Of a stretch of DNA of 64,000 nucleotides, positions 20,450 to 32,372 are shown in pieces. The notes beneath the pieces were generated by a model, which saw nothing but the letters and a program-made list of their open reading frames with translations, did no database searches and was not told where the DNA came from. Positions within the stretch are counted from its first letter, which is position 1, and the number at the start of each line of letters is the position of its first letter. The position numbers and the translations under genes were made by a program. The DNA is from Narthecium ossifragum (Eukaryota > Streptophyta > Magnoliopsida > Dioscoreales > Nartheciaceae). The DNA lies in NCBI GenBank assembly GCA_963920575.1, contig OY986967.1:17588094-17652093 (forward strand), in the 5' to 3' direction.

Positions 20450-21853
20450 TGAAAGTACCAAATCCTCACCAACTAGACCTAAAAAGATATGAGAAGAGAC
20501 AAACACGATCTACTAATAAAGGAGAAGCAGCCAAAATACCAGATAGGCTTCCAAAAGTTCCTTGACTCAACTTTCCAGAAACTAAGAAAACACAATTGCT
20601 TGAATAAGTCCTTAGAAGGTCAACAACCACAATATCAACTCACTTTGAGTGACTGGCACTAGCAACTGAAATAGCATGGAATAGGTTGCCTTATAACGAC
20701 ATCCTTGGAAGATGATGAACTATGAAAACAGATTTCAGCAATCTAGCAAAAAACCTGCAGTCATAAATAGATCAACCTGTAGATAGTATTCTACCAAAGA
20801 TCTAAGTTAAGACAAGAAAAAAACAAGGCAGAGAAACAATATTAGCAAAACTAAAGAGGTGAATATGTGATTCAGATTTTGAGTTCAGCTTGTCTTTACC
20901 TAAGGATCTAGATAGGACATGCACATAACATCACCATTTATCATAACTGCATGCTCTGCGATGAACATTCCAGCACTTCAAACAAATCTGAGGACGCTTT
21001 AGAAAACCTTCAGATTTAACAAGTAATGGAAGAGGCAAGGCAGCAAATTTAAGAACTAATGCAATATCTAAAAGATCAATGCAAGCAATAACGAGACACC
21101 GATATTTAACGTGGAAAAAACTTCTCAAATGAGAAGAAAAAAAAAACCACGAGTCCTACGGGACCATTAATCCATCCACTAATAGAAGAAGTTTATAGAC
21201 TTACACGATTAGGACCGACGTCGACACATTCGACTCCCCTATCAATGCTGGACACGAACCGACCGGTTCTTCAACACCTTCTTCTCTTACATGATGTACC
21301 TTGGACACCTTCTTCTCTTACATGATGTACCTTGGACACCTTCCAATATTTTTCCGGACTGGGCACGCCGGATCGCCGGCCTTCACACGTTGACGATGAG
21401 CAAGATACTTCAGACTGGACACGCCGGAATGCCGGTCTTCACACGCCGACAACACAGATGGTTTCTTCCCACTTTTTAACCTCTTCCTCTCACTTTTTCT
21501 TTAACAGTCACAATAGGCTTCATAGATGCAAAAAGAGGTCCAAAACCTTGGGACTTCTCACGTATAAAATATACCTTGATCCCCATATAGAAGGTATGCT
21601 CATCAGATCAATTTACAGCTACTCCGAATATGATCAGCATCCATATATTTCCTTTAACGCTACCTTATATTCCAACTTCTTCAAATCAAATTAGAACCAT
21701 CGGCTGCCTTTTATTTCCCATAACTTCCATACTTATGCTGAAATCCAATCTTCTGATCAAGATATCCATATCCAACCACACCTGATTTCATTACAAGATA
21801 ATACCATATTTGACACGAATTGCCATAATACATGACTCGATTTAAACCTAACA
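20450..21853 (-). repeat. Sirevirus 5' LTR
   Basis: 1404 bp, about 29 bp longer than the 3' LTR. The extra length is a tandem duplication of CTTCTTCTCTTACATGATGT.. near 21281-21340. The U3 side contains repeated CCGG-centred motifs (CACGCCGG, GCCGGTCTTCACACGCCG) between 21350 and 21460. Sirevirus LTRs are known for palindromic motif clusters. Confidence 0.88.
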
Positions 21854-22360
21854 GACCTCTTCCTCCGACCTGGTCCGACCGCGTTAGGTCGAGGGTCTGG
21901 CTTGGTTGGTTTGGCCCGGTTGGCCTTGGGTTGCGATCGGTTGATCGCATCACTGTTTTTGGACCCAAAGGGAAATTTGTTAAATTACGCCTTGGCGGTC
22001 GGTTTCACACCTGTGTAGTGCACACACAGCCTTGATTGATGTATGTGATTGAATCGATCCATAGGAGCGTTCATGATCGTTAGATCCGGATGAGATTACG
22101 ACGAGATCGTAATTTGGAGTCAAATTGGATTCAGTCCGATCAGTTGGCTCGTCTGAACCGGCTAAGCCACTTTAGTGGCTTAACCATTCTCTCTCTATTT
22201 CTTCCCTTCCTTCCCCCCCCCCCCATCCGATCTCTCTCCTCCTCCTTTCTTCTTCCCCGGTCGCGACCGTGCCGGCCCTCTCTCTTCTCTGGAGCTCCTT
22301 CACCACCGTCGCGCCCGCCGCCCCTTCAAGCTCCCTCTCCTCATATCTGGCCAGAGCTCC

Positions 22361-24996
22361 TGTCACACCCCGACCCAGAAAACCCATCCAGGACGAGGCG
22401 TGAGGGTTCCTATCACTATTCATCTCCAAGTGGCACGATACAATGCGGAAAAGACAAATAAATTTAAACAATTTATATTCCAGAGGTGAAACATAAATTC
22501 AATTCATATATACATCAAGTTGTACTATTTAAACATCTGATTACAATTCTTGTCAAGCTCTTCAAAGGGGAAAGACATTATACAAATAATCCTAAAAGAT
22601 CCTCGAAGATGTTCACAATTTACAAAACTTCCAAAGTACAACGATCGTCCTCCAGCAACCTCAAGCACCTCTGGATGTAGCCACGCGTCCAAAAGCTGAT
22701 CTCGCCGGCTCTACTGAAGAAGAATTGGCGCCTGCACCTGCAAACGTAGCCCGGGTAGGAGTGAGCGATAAGTTCAGTAGGGTTCTACTCTACGGCACAC
22801 TGAAAGGAGGAAAAGAACAACAGTGTTGTCTTCCCACTCAAGCCTAAGGAATGCTACGGGGTCCCACAACCCCTATCGATGTCCCAAGGGCTCCTGTCAT
22901 GAAACCTCTCTCCTGAACATGTTACCAGGAGGCCAAGGAACAGTAACATTCAGGATCACCTTTACCCAAGCAGGAATACCATGCCTTGGGGAACCGCGTC
23001 AGGAACACATCGACATACATCCTCAGCACTTGGCCTTGGAAGACAACACGACCTCTAAACCTCAAGCATTGATCAGAGTCAACTATCGCAAATCCTCAAT
23101 AATATGAGATTCAATTATACAATCACACCCTAATCCTGACTACCAAGCCACGGTCCTAAGGCTAGATCCGAGCTACCCGAGAGCCTCGGATCGGCGATCA
23201 ACCCATCGCCCGCCTAACCTCATATGCCTCTAATGCAAGCAAGATGGATGCAATGCTCAGGCACAGATAACGATATATAGACATGCAACAACATGACAAT
23301 AATCATACAGGGTCAGGCTTAGCCTACAGCTAGCCAAAGGGGTGAGCATAGCAAGGGCCTCAAATACAGATAGTCTATGCTAACCAAACAAAGATTAGAG
23401 CGAAGCAATGAACACATATATACAATAGTCTTCAGTGCTCTCTTGCACCTGACAGACTAAGGTTCCACAGTTACCCCGCATGTAACTGGTCAACAGTTAT
23501 ACAATAGCCCTCGGCACACGCCGGCATTAGGCTAAGGTTTCACCATTCCACATTAGCTAGCACTCATGGCTAGCTAACGGTTAAGCAACAATAAGCAATT
23601 AAATATATCATTCAACTAAGTATTTAATTGCACATCCATCCATAAATCTACCAAAAAGACAAATGCCCATTTCAATTCCCAATCTCAATAGAAATCCCTC
23701 GAAAATCCCATGAAAACGACGTGTATGCTTCCTAACATGATTGGGTATCTATCATGGATGAAAACCAATCAAAGGAAACCAGCAAACACAGCTCAGTGGC
23801 CCACGGTCGATGCGACGGTCGATCCGACAGTTGACCGTGAGGCCACGGTCGATTCCACGATCGATCCGACGGTCGACCGTGGGGGTCAAATGAGGGAAAG
23901 GCATAAGGGCCATAGTCAATCGGTACATCGACCGTGGGAAGCCCAAAACAGGACAGAGTCTCACGGACGATGCGACGGTCGATCTGATGGTCGACCGTGA
24001 GGCGGAATGAAAAAGGAGAAGGAACCACGGTCAATCGGGGCATCGACCGTGGGAGGCCAAAAATGCGACAGAGCCCGACGGTCGATACGACAGTCGATCC
24101 GACAGTCGACTGTCAGGCCCGAAAGAAGCGTATTAATGCTTGACGGTCGATCCACCGATCGACCGTCAGCCCCACGGCACAGTTCCTAAGAACAGTGCCG
24201 GAAATCCAATTTCTTGGATTTGAATGATCAAATCTAGTTGGAAGTTGATGAAACTTTGCAAGCATGCATAAACGATGATGGGAAAGCTAATGATGCGAAG
24301 AAAACGTGATTTTGATGGTTAAATCTCCTATGTAGGTCAAAACGGTCGAAAACCGACAAAACGGCGATAATTCAGAAATCAGCCGTTAAAATACGGAAAA
24401 CGCACAGTATGAATACTCGAAGCAAGCCACAATACACATGCTACAAGTTACACAGCATTCTAACATGTACTCCTACAGCGAAAGTACAAGAAACCTATCC
24501 TAGGAGAACCCGATCATAAGATCGAGGTAGAAACACCTACTTGAACAAGCAGGGCAGCTCCTCCACGCATCCCCCAACTCCGATCGCCGGAATCCGCTCC
24601 TCGAAAGCCACGCTCCGAAGCCCTAGCACCGCCGGTTGGAGAGAGAGAGAAAGAGAATGGCAGGAGAACAAGAAAGAAAGAGGGAGAAAGGAGGAGAGCT
24701 TAAATAGAAAACTGGAATCGATCACAGCCGTCCGATTCGATCTCTCCCGATCGAGCTCCGATCTTCCGATCGGAAGCGCCCTTAACGTTCTAATCAATCA
24801 CATACATCAATCAAAGGCAGTGTGTGTAACGCGGGTGTGAAACTGACCACCAGGGAGCATATTTACCAAAATGTCACAGGAGTCAAAAACAGCGATGCGA
24901 TCAACCGATCGCATCCCAAGGCCAACCGAGCCAAACCACAAACCCAGACCCCCGACCTAACGCAGTCGGACCGGGTTGGAGGTAGGGGTCCTCACA
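22361..24996 (+). mobile_element. Tekay/Del-like solo LTR (plus), inserted in a minus copy of its own family
   Basis: TGTCACACCCCGACCC..GGTCCTCACA, 2636 bp, TSD GCTCC at 22356-22360 and 24997-25001. No internal region. Contains a block shared by family members (CACCTGCAAACG..GCCCGGGTAGGAGTGAGC near 22733-22768) and a dense GGTCGA array (23800-24175). Short ORFs within it (23710-24000 and neighbours on both strands) are by-products of that repeat array. Confidence 0.85.
23800..24175. repeat. Array of ACGGTCGAT / CGGTCGACCG motifs
   Basis: About 18 copies of ACGGTCGAT and GTCGACCGT variants lie in about 375 bp, arranged as forward-forward-reverse groups such as CGGTCGAT-N-CGGTCGACCGTG. Groups are separated by about 50-60 bp of A/G-rich spacer. 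Palindromic GGTCGACC cores are frequent. A related array occurs in the copia LTR at 44028-44320. Confidence 0.75.
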
Positions 24997-27517
24997 GCTC
25001 CTCTCCCCCAAGCTCTCTCTCTCCCGAGAACCTCAGATCCGAGCTCCTCTCAGCCGATCTCTCATCTCCAGAGCTTCTTCGCCGCCGTCGTCCACCGCCA
25101 ATCTCTCCTCTCCATAGCTTCTTCGCAGCCGTCATCCACCGTCAATCCTCCCCAAGCTCGTCCTCACCCCTCTCGAGCTGCGGAACCCCTTCTTCTCTCG
25201 GATCTGACACCCTCTCCCCTCCTAATTTCCCTCCCGAGGTTGCTGGAAACCCTCTTCTTCGCCGATCGATGAACTCCGCCGGCCACCTTGCGTCGCCTCT
25301 CCGCCTCCGCCACGCTCCAGCACCTGGAACAACGTCGGGAAGATCCGATCCGACCTTCCCTCTTCTTCTCCGAGCTGTGAGGTAGGGTTCCCACCTAATT
25401 CTTTGATTGCTTCTCTTCTAGATTGCTCTGTGATGCATGCTCTTCATATGGTAGATGCTTCTTAGGATTTGATTGTGATTTAATTGGGTTTTTAACCATG
25501 TTTTTGCCGGATTTTCGTCGATGCTCTGTTCTTCGATGAACAGTCGAGTTCATGCTCGCTTTCTGATCTGTGTACGCATGATCTCGTGTAACTTTCACGA
25601 TGAAAGTTTTAGATCATCGAATCTACTTTCAATTGCCACTGGGTTCATGATTTTTTTATTTATATATGATTTTTGACGAATTGTTTTCTAAACTGCTACG
25701 AAACTGAAATGAAGAAAATGATTAGTAAATTATGTGGAAATTCGACATCAATTAGATCCAATACTTGGCATGTGTGTCCCTAACATGCTGAGATACATCT
25801 ACCCAAGTTTAATTTGAAGTTTGACGTCTTTTGGACGTCGAATTGATAAGATTTAATCGCCTCTAACTAGGGTTTACTGTAGCAATCCGGAATTTAGCTT
25901 CTTAGTGAATTTTTGATGTTTTACCGTATTTAATCCTTCGAGATACATGCTTAATTCACCTAATACCCTTAATTGATGTTCTTAGTAACATCTAGGATCG
26001 ACAAGCTAGATTTGATAGGTTTTGGGTGTTTGAACCCTCGATATCGATTTGTTGGTTTAAGTAGTAGCTTACTTGTCTAATTGGCAATTAATTACATGTC
26101 ATGCTTATTTATATCGTATTGTATACATGTATACCTAGCTTGTGGTTGAACCAAAGGAGTCATGCCCCATGGGATATTTGGATAATTAGTGGGCCGAATT
26201 TGTGCCCTAGTTGTTGTATATTGTAATGGTTGTAGTTTGTTATTTGTTTGGTCAGGGTTGTATCCCGTTGTAGAAATTACGGTTGACGGCTGTGGATGTC
26301 ATTGTAATGCCGAATTTCAAATTTAAATGTGTGGTTGCTTGTTAACGGCTCGTGGGCGTTGTTACAATATTGTATTGTTGTAGTTTAGACCTCTATAAGC
26401 TTTATGCATGTTTACCCCTGGCGAGCCGTAGGCTTTGCCTTTACCTATATATTGCTTGACATATTGTTGCATGTCTGAATTCCTCTTGATGTGTGTGTGA
26501 GCATTGCATGCATTTGATTGCATTAGAAGCATCAGGCTAGGACGTGGGCGAATAGGGGTTTTCGCCGATCCGGGGCTCTCGGGTAGCTCAGATCTAGCCT
26601 TAGAACCGGGTTTGGTTAGACAGTGGTTTAGGATGCGATTGTAGCGCTGACTGATTATTTTATCATTCGAGGATTATTAGGTAGTCCGACTAGAATATTA
26701 TATTATTTGAGGTTTAGAGGTCGTGTCGCTTCTCCAAAGCCAAGTGCTAAGGATGGTTGTCGATGACCCTGACGTGTATCCCCATGCAGTGGTTTCCAGC
26801 TGGGTAAGGGTGATCCTACTGGTTCTGGTTCCTGTTTCCTCCCAGTGTTTTTGGTTGATATTCCCAGGGTGGTCTGTTAAGAAGAGTAGGATCCCGTGGG
26901 GAATCAAAAGGGGCTATAGGACCCGTGGCATCCTTTAAATTTAGACGGAGAAACGACATTGTTGATGTTTTCCTCCCTTCCAGTGTGACGTAAAGTAGAA
27001 CCCTATTGAGCTTTGTTGCTCACTCCTACCCGGGCTGCATCGATGTCGTAGGTCGAAGCAGTTCTTTCCTTTCAGGTGATCTTCGAGGCGTTGGCGCGCT
27101 ATTCTCGAGGTGTTGGCGCGCTATTCTCAAGGTGATCACAAATTTGGAGTTTCGAGGAGTACTTGACGATCATGGAGTTTCCTCTTTTGTTAATAGTTGT
27201 ATATTTGCAGTTATATTAAATGTATAATTTTCCTCTTCGAGGATTTGATTGTCTGTATTAAATTATGTATTGAGGGTCGACGAAAGCATTGTATCAGAAC
27301 TTGTACTAGATAGTGAAATTTGTGATAGCATATTCATATTCATGTTGAATTTAGAACTGTTAGATTTATCATCTTAATTTATCGTGAAGATTATAAACTG
27401 TACAGGGTTCAAATTGAGAAATACAGGGGAAACTCTTGCCATTTGATTTCAGAAATAGGTTTAGCCGGTTCACGTCCCAGTTCGGATGGGTTTTCTGGGT
27501 CGGGGTGTGACATTACT

Positions 27518-27757
27518 ATACTCCAAAATCCCAACTCGGGCTGCTCTGTTTCGAGTTGGAGCTATTCCTGATGTTATTTGCTTGAGATTTGGCCTTCAGT
27601 CGGAATCCATTGAGCACTTATTTCTTGATTGTCTAGACTCTATAGAGACATGGCCCTAGGCTTTTAGGGGTGATCTTTCCTTTTCTTCTCGTGAAGGGTG
27701 CATAAACTGGAGGGAGATTGCCCTAGAGAACTCGACCTTAGAGGCCTTGCACTCTTA
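27518..27757 (+). pseudogene. LINE fragment, zf-RVT domain, right part
   Basis: After the second TTACT copy the frame reads YSKIPTRAALFRVG, then ..C.FGLQSESIEHLFLDC. This supplies the CxxC...EsieHLFldC half of the zf-RVT domain begun at 2675-2740. A TAG stop follows 'ETWP', after which degraded coding text (GCINWREIAL) continues to about 27757. There the sequence changes to copia LTR. The join across about 24.8 kb gives FLWRLL followed by YSKIPTR, as expected for one uninterrupted LINE. Confidence 0.75.
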
Positions 27758-28341
27758 GTTTTGTATCTGACGGTCGATGTGGCAGGCGATGCATGGATCA
27801 ACCGCCATCAACGCGCAGAGGAAAAAACTAGCCGTTGGAGAGTTGCAGGGAGCCGTTGAAGCTAGTTCTTGAGCTGGTTGAAAGCAAGATATAAGTATTT
27901 CTTTGTTGTAAACTAGCAAGAACATTAATTATTATTTTTTAGAGCATTTGGGCAAGTTTTAGCAAAGTCTTCTACTATTTCCCTTTGAGATACAATCTTT
28001 GAAAAACTTCCTCAAGTATGAAGAAGCAACTTGTGAAGATCCCAACAGTTGGTTGGTGACGTTGTAAGGTTCCCAAGCACCCAAAAGCTTGGTGGAAAGC
28101 TAGTAATCGATTTTGCAAGTAGTTGAACCTGAAGGAGTACCTTGAGTGAAGTGGACGTAGACCAAGGTTGGGTCGAACCACTATAAAACAACGGTGCAAT
28201 CTCTCTAACTTCTTCCTATTAATTGATTGCATTATTTTATTCTTATTCACAAGCATACTACTGTCTTGAACTCCCCTACCTAGGTTTTTCATTTATCAAA
28301 TTTTCCGAAATAGTCCAATTCACCCCCCTCTTGGACTTTCA
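27758..28341 (+). repeat. Truncated 5' LTR of second Sirevirus
   Basis: Homologous by eye to the solo LTR at 43910-44891. Shared blocks include AAGCTTGGTGGA, TTTTGCAAGTAGTTGAACCT, GAACCACTATAAAA and GGTGCAATCTCTCTAACT, and the end CCCCCTCTTGGACTTTCA. Relative to that copy, roughly the first 115 bp and most of the GGTCGA array are missing. Confidence 0.75.
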
Positions 28342-28343
28342 AT

Positions 28344-28355
28344 TTGTGTCAGAGC
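28344..28355 (+). promoter_or_regulatory. Primer binding site of second Sirevirus
   Basis: TTGTGTCAGAGC, followed by AGGTC, begins 2 bp after the LTR end. It is a mutated form of the Sirevirus initiator tRNA-Met PBS (TGGTATCAGAGCAGG). Confidence 0.7.
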
Positions 28356-28403
28356 AGGTCTCTACTTTAAAGGTTTAACAGCCCGTAGAGGATTCTAGAT
28401 CGA

Positions 28404-30150
28404 TATGGAAAACATAGAGGGACAATTCACAAATAAGCCACCCTACTTTAATGTTCAAATTATAATTACTAGAAAACGAAAATGGAGATTTTTTATACAA
28501 TCTATGCACTATGAGGCTTGGGTGTGATAGAGGATGGACCCATGATTCCTATGAAGATTATTGAGGGAAAGGAAGTTCAAAAAACCAAGAGTGAGTATAC
28601 CCCATCTGACTTAAGGAGCCTCCAAATCAATACCAAGGCCAAAAACTACTTATTTTGTGCCCTTAGTCCAAATGAGTTTAATAGAGTTTCCGGATGCAAA
28701 TCGGCTAAAGAGATATGGGAAAAACTTGAGGTTACATATGAGGGAAGTAGCCGAGTTAAGTAATCCAAAATTAGTATGCTTGTGTATGAATATGAACTTT
28801 TTTGCATGAAGGATAATGAAACTATTAGTGAGATGTTTACTTGTTTTACTAATATCATGAATGTTCTTGAATCACTTGGAAGAACTTATGCTAACGATGA
28901 GGTTGTGAGAAAGATTCTTAGGTGTCTACCTAAGTCTTGGGATCCCAAAGTGACAGCCATCGAAGAAGCTAAAGATCTTTCAAAATTGTCACTCGATGAG
29001 CTCATGGATTCCCTCATGACCTATGAGATGAATTTGAAGAGAAGCAATGAAGAAGTAGATAAAAAGAAGAAAACAGTTGCTTTCAAGTCATCTAGCAAAG
29101 ACTCATCCGATTCAAATGAAGGAGATGATGATGAAGAATTGGCATGATATCAAGAAGAATTCAAAAGATCTTCAAACGCAAAGGATGAAAGAGATTCGTT
29201 AAGAAAAGATTCCCCAAAGGTGAAAAATCTAATGCCAATACTTCTAACTCCAATGAAATAATTTGTTATGAGTATAGGAAACCCAGCTACTACAAGAGTC
29301 AATGTCCTTAATACAAAAAGACGTCAAAGAAGGAGTTTAAAAAGAAAAAGGCAATGATTGCAACTTGGGATGAAAGTGATGTAGATACCTCCTCCGATGA
29401 AGAAGAACAAGAAGTGGCAAACCTTTGCTTAATGGCCATCGGGGATGGGGAAAATCATGAGAATGAGGTAGAGGATTAGCTTGCTTTTGAAGAACTTTTT
29501 TATGCTTATCATGCTTTAGGTAATGATTTCAAGTTCCGTAAAAAGAAATACTATGCTACTTATAAGGACTTGAAGAAAGTAGAAGAAGAAAAATTAGATG
29601 CCATGCATAGGATTGAAACTTTAGAAAAAGAAAACGTTTGCATGCTAGATAACAACTCTTGTGACACTAGCGACACACATGAGAAGGAACTCAAGACACT
29701 CAATATGAGCTCACTATATTGAAAAATACAAACTAAGATATGCAAAGGGAACTCATCTACTTGAGGAAATCCAAGAGATATCTCACTCTTGAGGTTGATG
29801 ACTTAAAGATCACTCTATCTAAATTCGTGAAGAGTAGAGACAAGTTAGATGAAATTTTTGATAGCCAAAGAAACTCCTTAAATAACGAAGGAATTGGCTA
29901 CAATCCTAGGAAGATAAACAAGTCAAAGAAGACTAACTTTGTTAACGCATCTTCTCATCCTCCTAAGGTGGCAAAAGCACCTATATGTCATTATTGTTGC
30001 AAAGTAGGTCATATTGCATCTAGTTGCTATCTCATGAGGCATGCTAATGCTAACAACATTTGGGTACCTAGACATACATCTTCTTCTCTTATGCATAGTA
30101 CTAATGCAAATGAACTCAAAAAGATTTGGGTACCACAAATCAAGGTTTGA
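28404..30150 (+). pseudogene. Second Sirevirus gag, broken
   Basis: The opening KPPYFN..I matches the Sirevirus RPP.F.G.NY motif, followed by frames at 28518-28763 (SAKEIWEKLEVTYEGSSRVK) and 28776-29147 (MFTCFTNIMNVLESLGRTYA, ILRCLPKSWDPKVTAIEEAK), the UBN2-type gag core. The first CCHC region near 29265-29310 is damaged. A Lys/Glu-rich coiled-coil follows (29500-29880). A second knuckle (CHYCCKVGHIASSC) is at about 29985-30030. At least four stops interrupt it. Confidence 0.8.
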
Positions 30151-30170
30151 TCTCTTATTTGTAGGAGTGT

Positions 30171-30302
30171 ATGAGATCCAAGATCAAGACCAACACAAAG
30201 ACTAAAAGATGGTATCTTAATAGTGAATGCTCAAGACACATGACGGGAGAAATGAGCATGTTCTCAACCTTTCAATCCAAAGATAGAGGAATGGTGACCT
30301 TT
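30171..30302 (+). pseudogene. Second Sirevirus protease start
   Basis: Encodes RWYLNSECSRHMTGE, the copia protease region (W.lDSGCS.HMTG) with the catalytic Asp replaced by Asn and Gly by Glu. The frame runs to DRGMVTF, where a solo LTR begins at 30303. It resumes at 38482 as GDNAKGKIIG. Confidence 0.8.
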
Positions 30303-31367
30303 TGTCACGCCCCGACCTGCGAAGGCCCAACCGGGGCGGGCGACGTGAGCCGGAACCTAACTAAATGCAGAATAATTTTGGCGAGGGTTCCCTCTAGCTT
30401 ACTGGTTTCTCTAAACAATTCACAAGTACCCGTAATTAACAATAATCAACAATCGCAAAAGATATAATATAAAAGATTTCAAAACTTCAAAGGGTACATT
30501 CATATACATCATACTTCTGTAGGAGATTATCTAAACAGAAAGGGTGTAGATGACGATCACCGCTCCTCAAGCACCGCCATACACCGCCAAGCCACCAAAC
30601 ACCTGCCCGGTAGGGGCCACTGAAGAAGTGCTAATGTCCGCACCTGCAAAACGCAGCCCGGGTAGGAGTGAGCACTAAGCTCAGTAAAGTTCTACACTAT
30701 GACACACAGAAAGGAGAGAACACAATAGTATCGCCCCCAAGCTAGGCCTAGGTGTGCTACGAGGTCTCATAACCCCACCAGTGTCTCTAAGTATCCAACC
30801 ATGGTCACCGTAACGAACTAGGCCCATCCCGGAAACACCTAGTACAACAGGAAGAAGACATTACTGGGCATGACAAGTCTCTGTCGAGCAGGCACACCCT
30901 CTGCCCAAGGATGAAACAATGACACTGGTTGCACCCACATCACCTGGCTCGAGGCCAATACGACCTCCAAATCATCGATCAACATGTATTCAAGTCATCT
31001 AAGTCTATCATCAAGATTGACAGAATACTACCATCCAACCTGGGCCATGCTACCCGCTACGGTCCTAGAGCTAAATCCGAGCTACCCGAAAGCCTCGGAT
31101 TGGCGATCAACCCATCACCCACACCCTATCCTTATGCATCTAATGCGCAATCAAAAATACATGCTATGATCATGCGCATGTAAGAAGTAAGCATGCAACA
31201 ATATGAAAAGATAACAACCGGTTCCAACTGAACTGCTGCAGCGATACTGACGACCGCTGCCAGCCAATCCACAGCTGGTCCCGGCATTACGACGGTACCG
31301 CGACCGTCAACCGTGAACCCCTGCAACGGGAAAGCAACCCCGAAAACACATATGAACATATAATATA

Positions 31368-31480
31368 GGAGGAATTAGCTTTTAATACCCTCTAATTTCA
31401 GGTTTTTACAATCTGCTACCCTCTAATTAGGAAATGTCACTTTAGTACCCTCTAATTACAAAATAGGAACGGACTCAGAC
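31368..31480 (+). repeat. MULE left terminal inverted repeat
   Basis: Pairs with 37165-37283. Three short blocks ACCCTCTAATT recur inside the TIR about 35-50 bp apart. The outermost bases GGAGGAATTAGC match GGGGAAATTAGC at two or so mismatches. Confidence 0.85.
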
Positions 31481-32156
31481 GCCGTTAGTTGCCCCTTACC
31501 GAAAACCACTCACGTGCGTTGCATGTGAGCGTATTAACTCCACCGACCTCGAAATGAAGTGGGTAGTTGGCACTGGGTAGGGTTTTGTATGGTCCCCTCG
31601 ACTGCGACTCGCCGGAGAACATTCGACGGATTCCATCGGGCTTTGTCGGGGTTTTCGCCGGCAGGTAGGCCATTGACACTCTCTAACATTGTTTTGTTAA
31701 CTATTTACTTCTATTGTTAACGATTTCTTACGTTTTAGCCCGATGTTCCCGATGACTTTAGCTTCTTGTTTAAGGTAGGTTAAATGCCATTCACTAGGTT
31801 TAGTTTATTATTTGATTGGCCCGATGATCATGCATTGGTCATCCACATTTTGGTATCTGCGATGAGGGAGGGACATATTAGGGTTATTGTCAGGGGAATT
31901 TAGACAATGTATTGTTGTAGTTTGCTTTAGAAATCCTCTTTTCTTTACTCAGTATAGGGGTTGGCTATTCCCTTTTCATTATTGAGTAATTGTGTTGGCC
32001 ATCCCAATTTATTTATTAAGTATTTGTGTTGACATATTATGCATGACCATTACCAATTGTATTTATCATATTGACTAATAGTAATTGAAAGTAATTGACA
32101 GTAATTGAATTGGGTTGGCCATCCCATTTTGATAGCAATTGTTTTCTCTGTACAGG

Positions 32157-32324
32157 ATGGACTTTACATTCACAATTAGATTGCACCATGGGGGTTATTT
32201 CCAATTCTCCCCTAAATTTGATTATGTTGGTGGGGAGGTGCAAATGGTGGATGACTGTGATCATGATAGATTGGGTATATTTGACATCCATGTTTTTATC
32301 ATAAGTATGGGTGATAGAACTTGA
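32157..32324 (+). pseudogene. mudrA N-terminal remnant, PB1-like region
   Basis: From ATG 32157 the frame encodes MDFTFTIRLHHGGYFQFSPK, then FDYVGGEVQMVDDCDHDRLG. The HHGG.F....Y.GG.v...D.D.ls pattern is that of the PB1-like domain at the N-terminus of many plant MULE transposases. A TACAG acceptor-like site lies one base before GATGG, suggesting an upstream leader intron. A stop (probably TGG to TGA) ends the frame at 32324, 48 bp before a solo LTR insertion. Family assignment is from pattern memory. Confidence 0.55.
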
Positions 32325-32372
32325 AAAGTGTCGTGGCTTAACAAGTCTAACTAAAATTACTATAATTTCCGG

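Larger units (their letters stand above)
2752..21853 (-). mobile_element. Sirevirus-type Ty1/copia retrotransposon, full length, nested
   Basis: Long terminal repeats are at 2752-4126 and 20450-21853, with ends TGAAAGTACC..CCTAACA on the plus strand. The primer binding site abuts the 5' LTR at 20432-20449. The gag-protease-integrase-RT-RNase H order is on the minus strand, with an extra ORF after pol. Removing two insertions (4530-11250 and 14474-15939) leaves about 10.9 kb, a typical Sirevirus size. The TSD is imperfect: GACAT at 2747-2751 and GACCT at 21854-21858, the latter probably original because it fits the host LTR's GAGGACC end. Frameshifts and stops show it is dead. Confidence 0.88.
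2741..27512 (-). mobile_element. Tekay/Del-like solo LTR (minus), split by later insertions
   Basis: The LTR consists of 2741-2751, 21854-22360 and 25002-27512, about 3.0 kb once insertions are removed. Outer ends are TGTGAGGAC (left) and GGGGTGTGACA (right), the reverse complements of the family's 3' and 5' ends. The 5-bp TSD TTACT lies at 2736-2740 and 27513-27517. It is interrupted by a Sirevirus 11 bp from its left end and by an opposite-orientation solo LTR at 22361-24996. No gag or pol lies between its parts, so it is a solo LTR. Assignment to Tekay/Del is inference from LTR length and end sequence; the LTR nature itself is supported by TG..CA ends and the TSD. Confidence 0.75.

Noticed and set aside
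22090..22471. 123-aa Pro/Ser-rich plus-strand ORF and 99-aa Gly/Glu/Arg-rich minus-strand ORF
   Set aside because: They span the junction of two opposite solo LTRs and follow from a C-rich tract; there is no domain.
23732..24189. Overlapping ORFs on both strands with Arg/Asp/Thr-rich repeats
   Set aside because: They are by-products of the palindromic GGTCGA array, which is stop-free in several frames on both strands.
22361..27512. A single 5.1-kb DNA transposon with TIRs (TGTCACACCCCGACCC at both ends)
   Set aside because: The TSDs differ: GCTCC encloses 22361-24996 and TTACT encloses 2741-27512. The inverted ends are better explained by one solo LTR inserted in another of opposite orientation.
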